In this document: positions 5,631 to 6,174 of the stretch, piece after piece | Numbering within the stretch: the stretch's first letter is position 1 | How the letters are laid out: every line of letters begins with the position of its first letter | NCBI GenBank assembly: GCA_964556705.1 | Contig: CAZKXX010000150.1 | Coordinates: 1-6,174, forward strand | DNA from: CAZKXX01 sp964556705 | GTDB lineage: Bacteria; Acidobacteriota; Terriglobia; UBA7540 | DNA: 6,174 bases | Reading direction: 5' to 3' | The notes under the pieces: model-generated | Told to the model about the DNA's origin: nothing | The model's input: only the letters and a program-made list of their open reading frames with translations | Databases searched by the model: none | Translations under genes and position numbers: made by a program

Positions 5631-5659
5631 ATCCTATGCTTGCCCTGCAAGCATGTCAA
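5631..5659 (-). promoter_or_regulatory. Transposase promoter with palindromic operator in the spacer
   Basis: On the minus strand a perfect TTGACA (5659-5654), a 17-nt spacer and TAGGAT (5636-5631, 4/6 to consensus) form a good sigma-70-type promoter; the start would be near 5624, giving a leader of about 120 nt. The 17-nt spacer is itself a perfect inverted repeat, TGCTTGC-AGG-GCAAGCA, ideally placed for a repressor. A second, weaker pair (TTGTCA 5694-5689, N18, TACGAT 5670-5665) lies just upstream. Confidence 0.6.
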
Positions 5660-5684
5660 GTAAAATCGTATGCCTGCCAAGTAA
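5654..5684 (+). repeat. Direct repeat TG(T/C)CAAGTAA, two copies
   Basis: TGTCAAGTAA (5654-5663) and TGCCAAGTAA (5675-5684) are 21 bp apart, two helical turns, between the divergent promoters. They could bind one regulator on one DNA face, but the copies are short and chance is possible. Confidence 0.35.
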
Positions 5685-5687
5685 GCA

Positions 5688-5716
5688 TTGACAAATGCCT
5701 GCGCAGCATGCATAAT
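5688..5716 (+). promoter_or_regulatory. Promoter of the P63C-domain gene
   Basis: TTGACA (5688-5693), 17-nt spacer, CATAAT (5711-5716, 5/6 to consensus). This is the best promoter match in the window. Predicted initiation is about 7 nt past the -10, at or next to the ATG at 5723, which implies a leaderless or nearly leaderless mRNA. The spacer contains the palindrome CTGCGCAG. Confidence 0.65.
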
Positions 5717-5722
5717 GCCGAC

Positions 5723-6174
5723 ATGAGCGAAGAACCTGTAATTTCAAAACACGCAGCAAAGGGTGGCAAGGCTAGGGCATCTATTCTCACTTCTGATGAA
5801 CGGAAAAGGATTGCTAGGGCCGCTGCGCTTGCTAGGTGGGGAGTTCAAACCGAGCAAGCATCCAACATGGCGGACCATCCGCCTGAACCGGCAACAGCAG
5901 AGCCTCGCAGACTTCCCGTCGCCATGTTCCCCGGCAAGCTCTCCATAGGTGACGGTAAATACCTTTGTTATGTACTAGATAACAGAAAAAGGGTGGTCTC
6001 TCAACGGGAGGTCGTGCGGGCGCTGACGAAACAGAGCAAAGGCGGACTCGAAAGATACTTGGAGTCCACCAACCTTAAACCCTTTATTTCTAGCAGGATA
6101 GTCGCGGACCAGACGATTCAATTCACGATTCCAGGAAATCCAACGACGGCGATAGGTTATGAAGCTACCCTTCT
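5723..6174 (+). CDS. P63C domain-containing protein (3' partial)
   Basis: The frame from ATG 5723 stays open to the window end, giving 150 complete codons. Residues about 9-40 (SKHAAKGGKARAS, LTSDERKRIARAAALARWG) form the basic helical motif found at the start of many P63C-domain proteins; a Pro-rich linker follows (about 50-65). Residues about 66-150 look like the start of the P63C domain (PGKLSIGDGKYLCYVLDNRKRVVSQREVVRAL, then LESTNLKPFISSRI, with IGYEA near the edge; each run quoted is part of a longer match). P63C is a domain of unknown function common in phages, prophages and mobile elements. No SD precedes the ATG, consistent with the leaderless promoter prediction. An in-frame ATG at 5708 lies inside the promoter and is unlikely. 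The gene diverges from the transposase across 221 bp; it may be cargo of the same element. Confidence 0.8.
   Translation, partial: MSEEPVISKHAAKGGKARASILTSDERKRIARAAALARWGVQTEQASNMADHPPEPATAEPRRLPVAMFPGKLSIGDGKYLCYVLDNRKRVVSQREVVRALTKQSKGGLERYLESTNLKPFISSRIVADQTIQFTIPGNPTTAIGYEATL
5827..5859. repeat. Inverted repeat GCTTGCT/AGCAAGC inside the P63C gene
   Basis: GCTTGCT (5827-5833) and AGCAAGC (5853-5859) form a perfect 7-bp inverted pair around codons 35-46. The arms share the GCTTGC/GCAAGC core with the inverted repeats at 5504-5531 and 5637-5653, suggesting a common binding site, although chance cannot be excluded. Confidence 0.4.

Noticed and set aside
5561..5632. 23-codon minus-strand ORF starting at 5632
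   Set aside because: Its ATG overlaps the predicted -10 of the transposase promoter, so it would not be in the transcript, and it has no spaced SD.
5763..5948. 61-codon plus-strand frame inside the P63C gene
   Set aside because: It is out of frame with the P63C reading, which carries a recognisable domain and a good promoter.

Overview
The window falls into three zones. Positions 1-3702 are very GC-rich chromosomal sequence holding two overlapping genes for secreted or membrane-anchored FG-GAP/VCBS beta-propeller proteins: a CRTAC1-type protein with a C-terminal ASPIC/UnbV domain, then a TPR + FG-GAP protein. Such pairs, together with the GC content, suggest an Acidobacteriota- or Verrucomicrobiota-like bacterium, but no marker gene settles the phylum. 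A run of exactly 100 Ns shows that this is a scaffolded draft assembly, possibly a metagenome.

Positions 3703-4300 carry a small minus-strand tRNA locus. A complete, canonical tRNA-Phe(GAA) with encoded CCA sits at 4060-4135. Around it are tRNA-Phe-derived fragments whose anticodon arm is replaced by a perfect palindromic hairpin with a 6-nt loop and no U33: two 3' halves in tandem (about 100-nt period) downstream of the tRNA, and one 5' half upstream, next to the only good promoter. The assembly gap lies inside the second 3' half.

Positions about 4310-6174 are a less GC-rich mobile region. An IS1-family-like DDE transposase (minus strand, 5501-4569) overlaps the ribosome-binding site of a small 75-aa gene (4559-4332) that ends about 20 nt before the probable left end of the element. 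A P63C-domain gene, cut by the window end, diverges from the transposase at 5723. The 221-bp divergent region is dense with signals. The transposase promoter has a perfect palindrome filling its spacer, and the P63C promoter predicts a leaderless mRNA. The transposase leader has a GC-rich hairpin, an 18-codon upstream ORF joined to the transposase by ATGA, and a hairpin that holds the transposase ribosome-binding site. The hexamer GCTTGC/GCAAGC recurs through this zone. I see no right terminus matching the left one before 6174, so the P63C gene may be cargo of the same element.

The most unusual items are the tRNA-derived repeat array and the layered control region between the transposase and the P63C gene.
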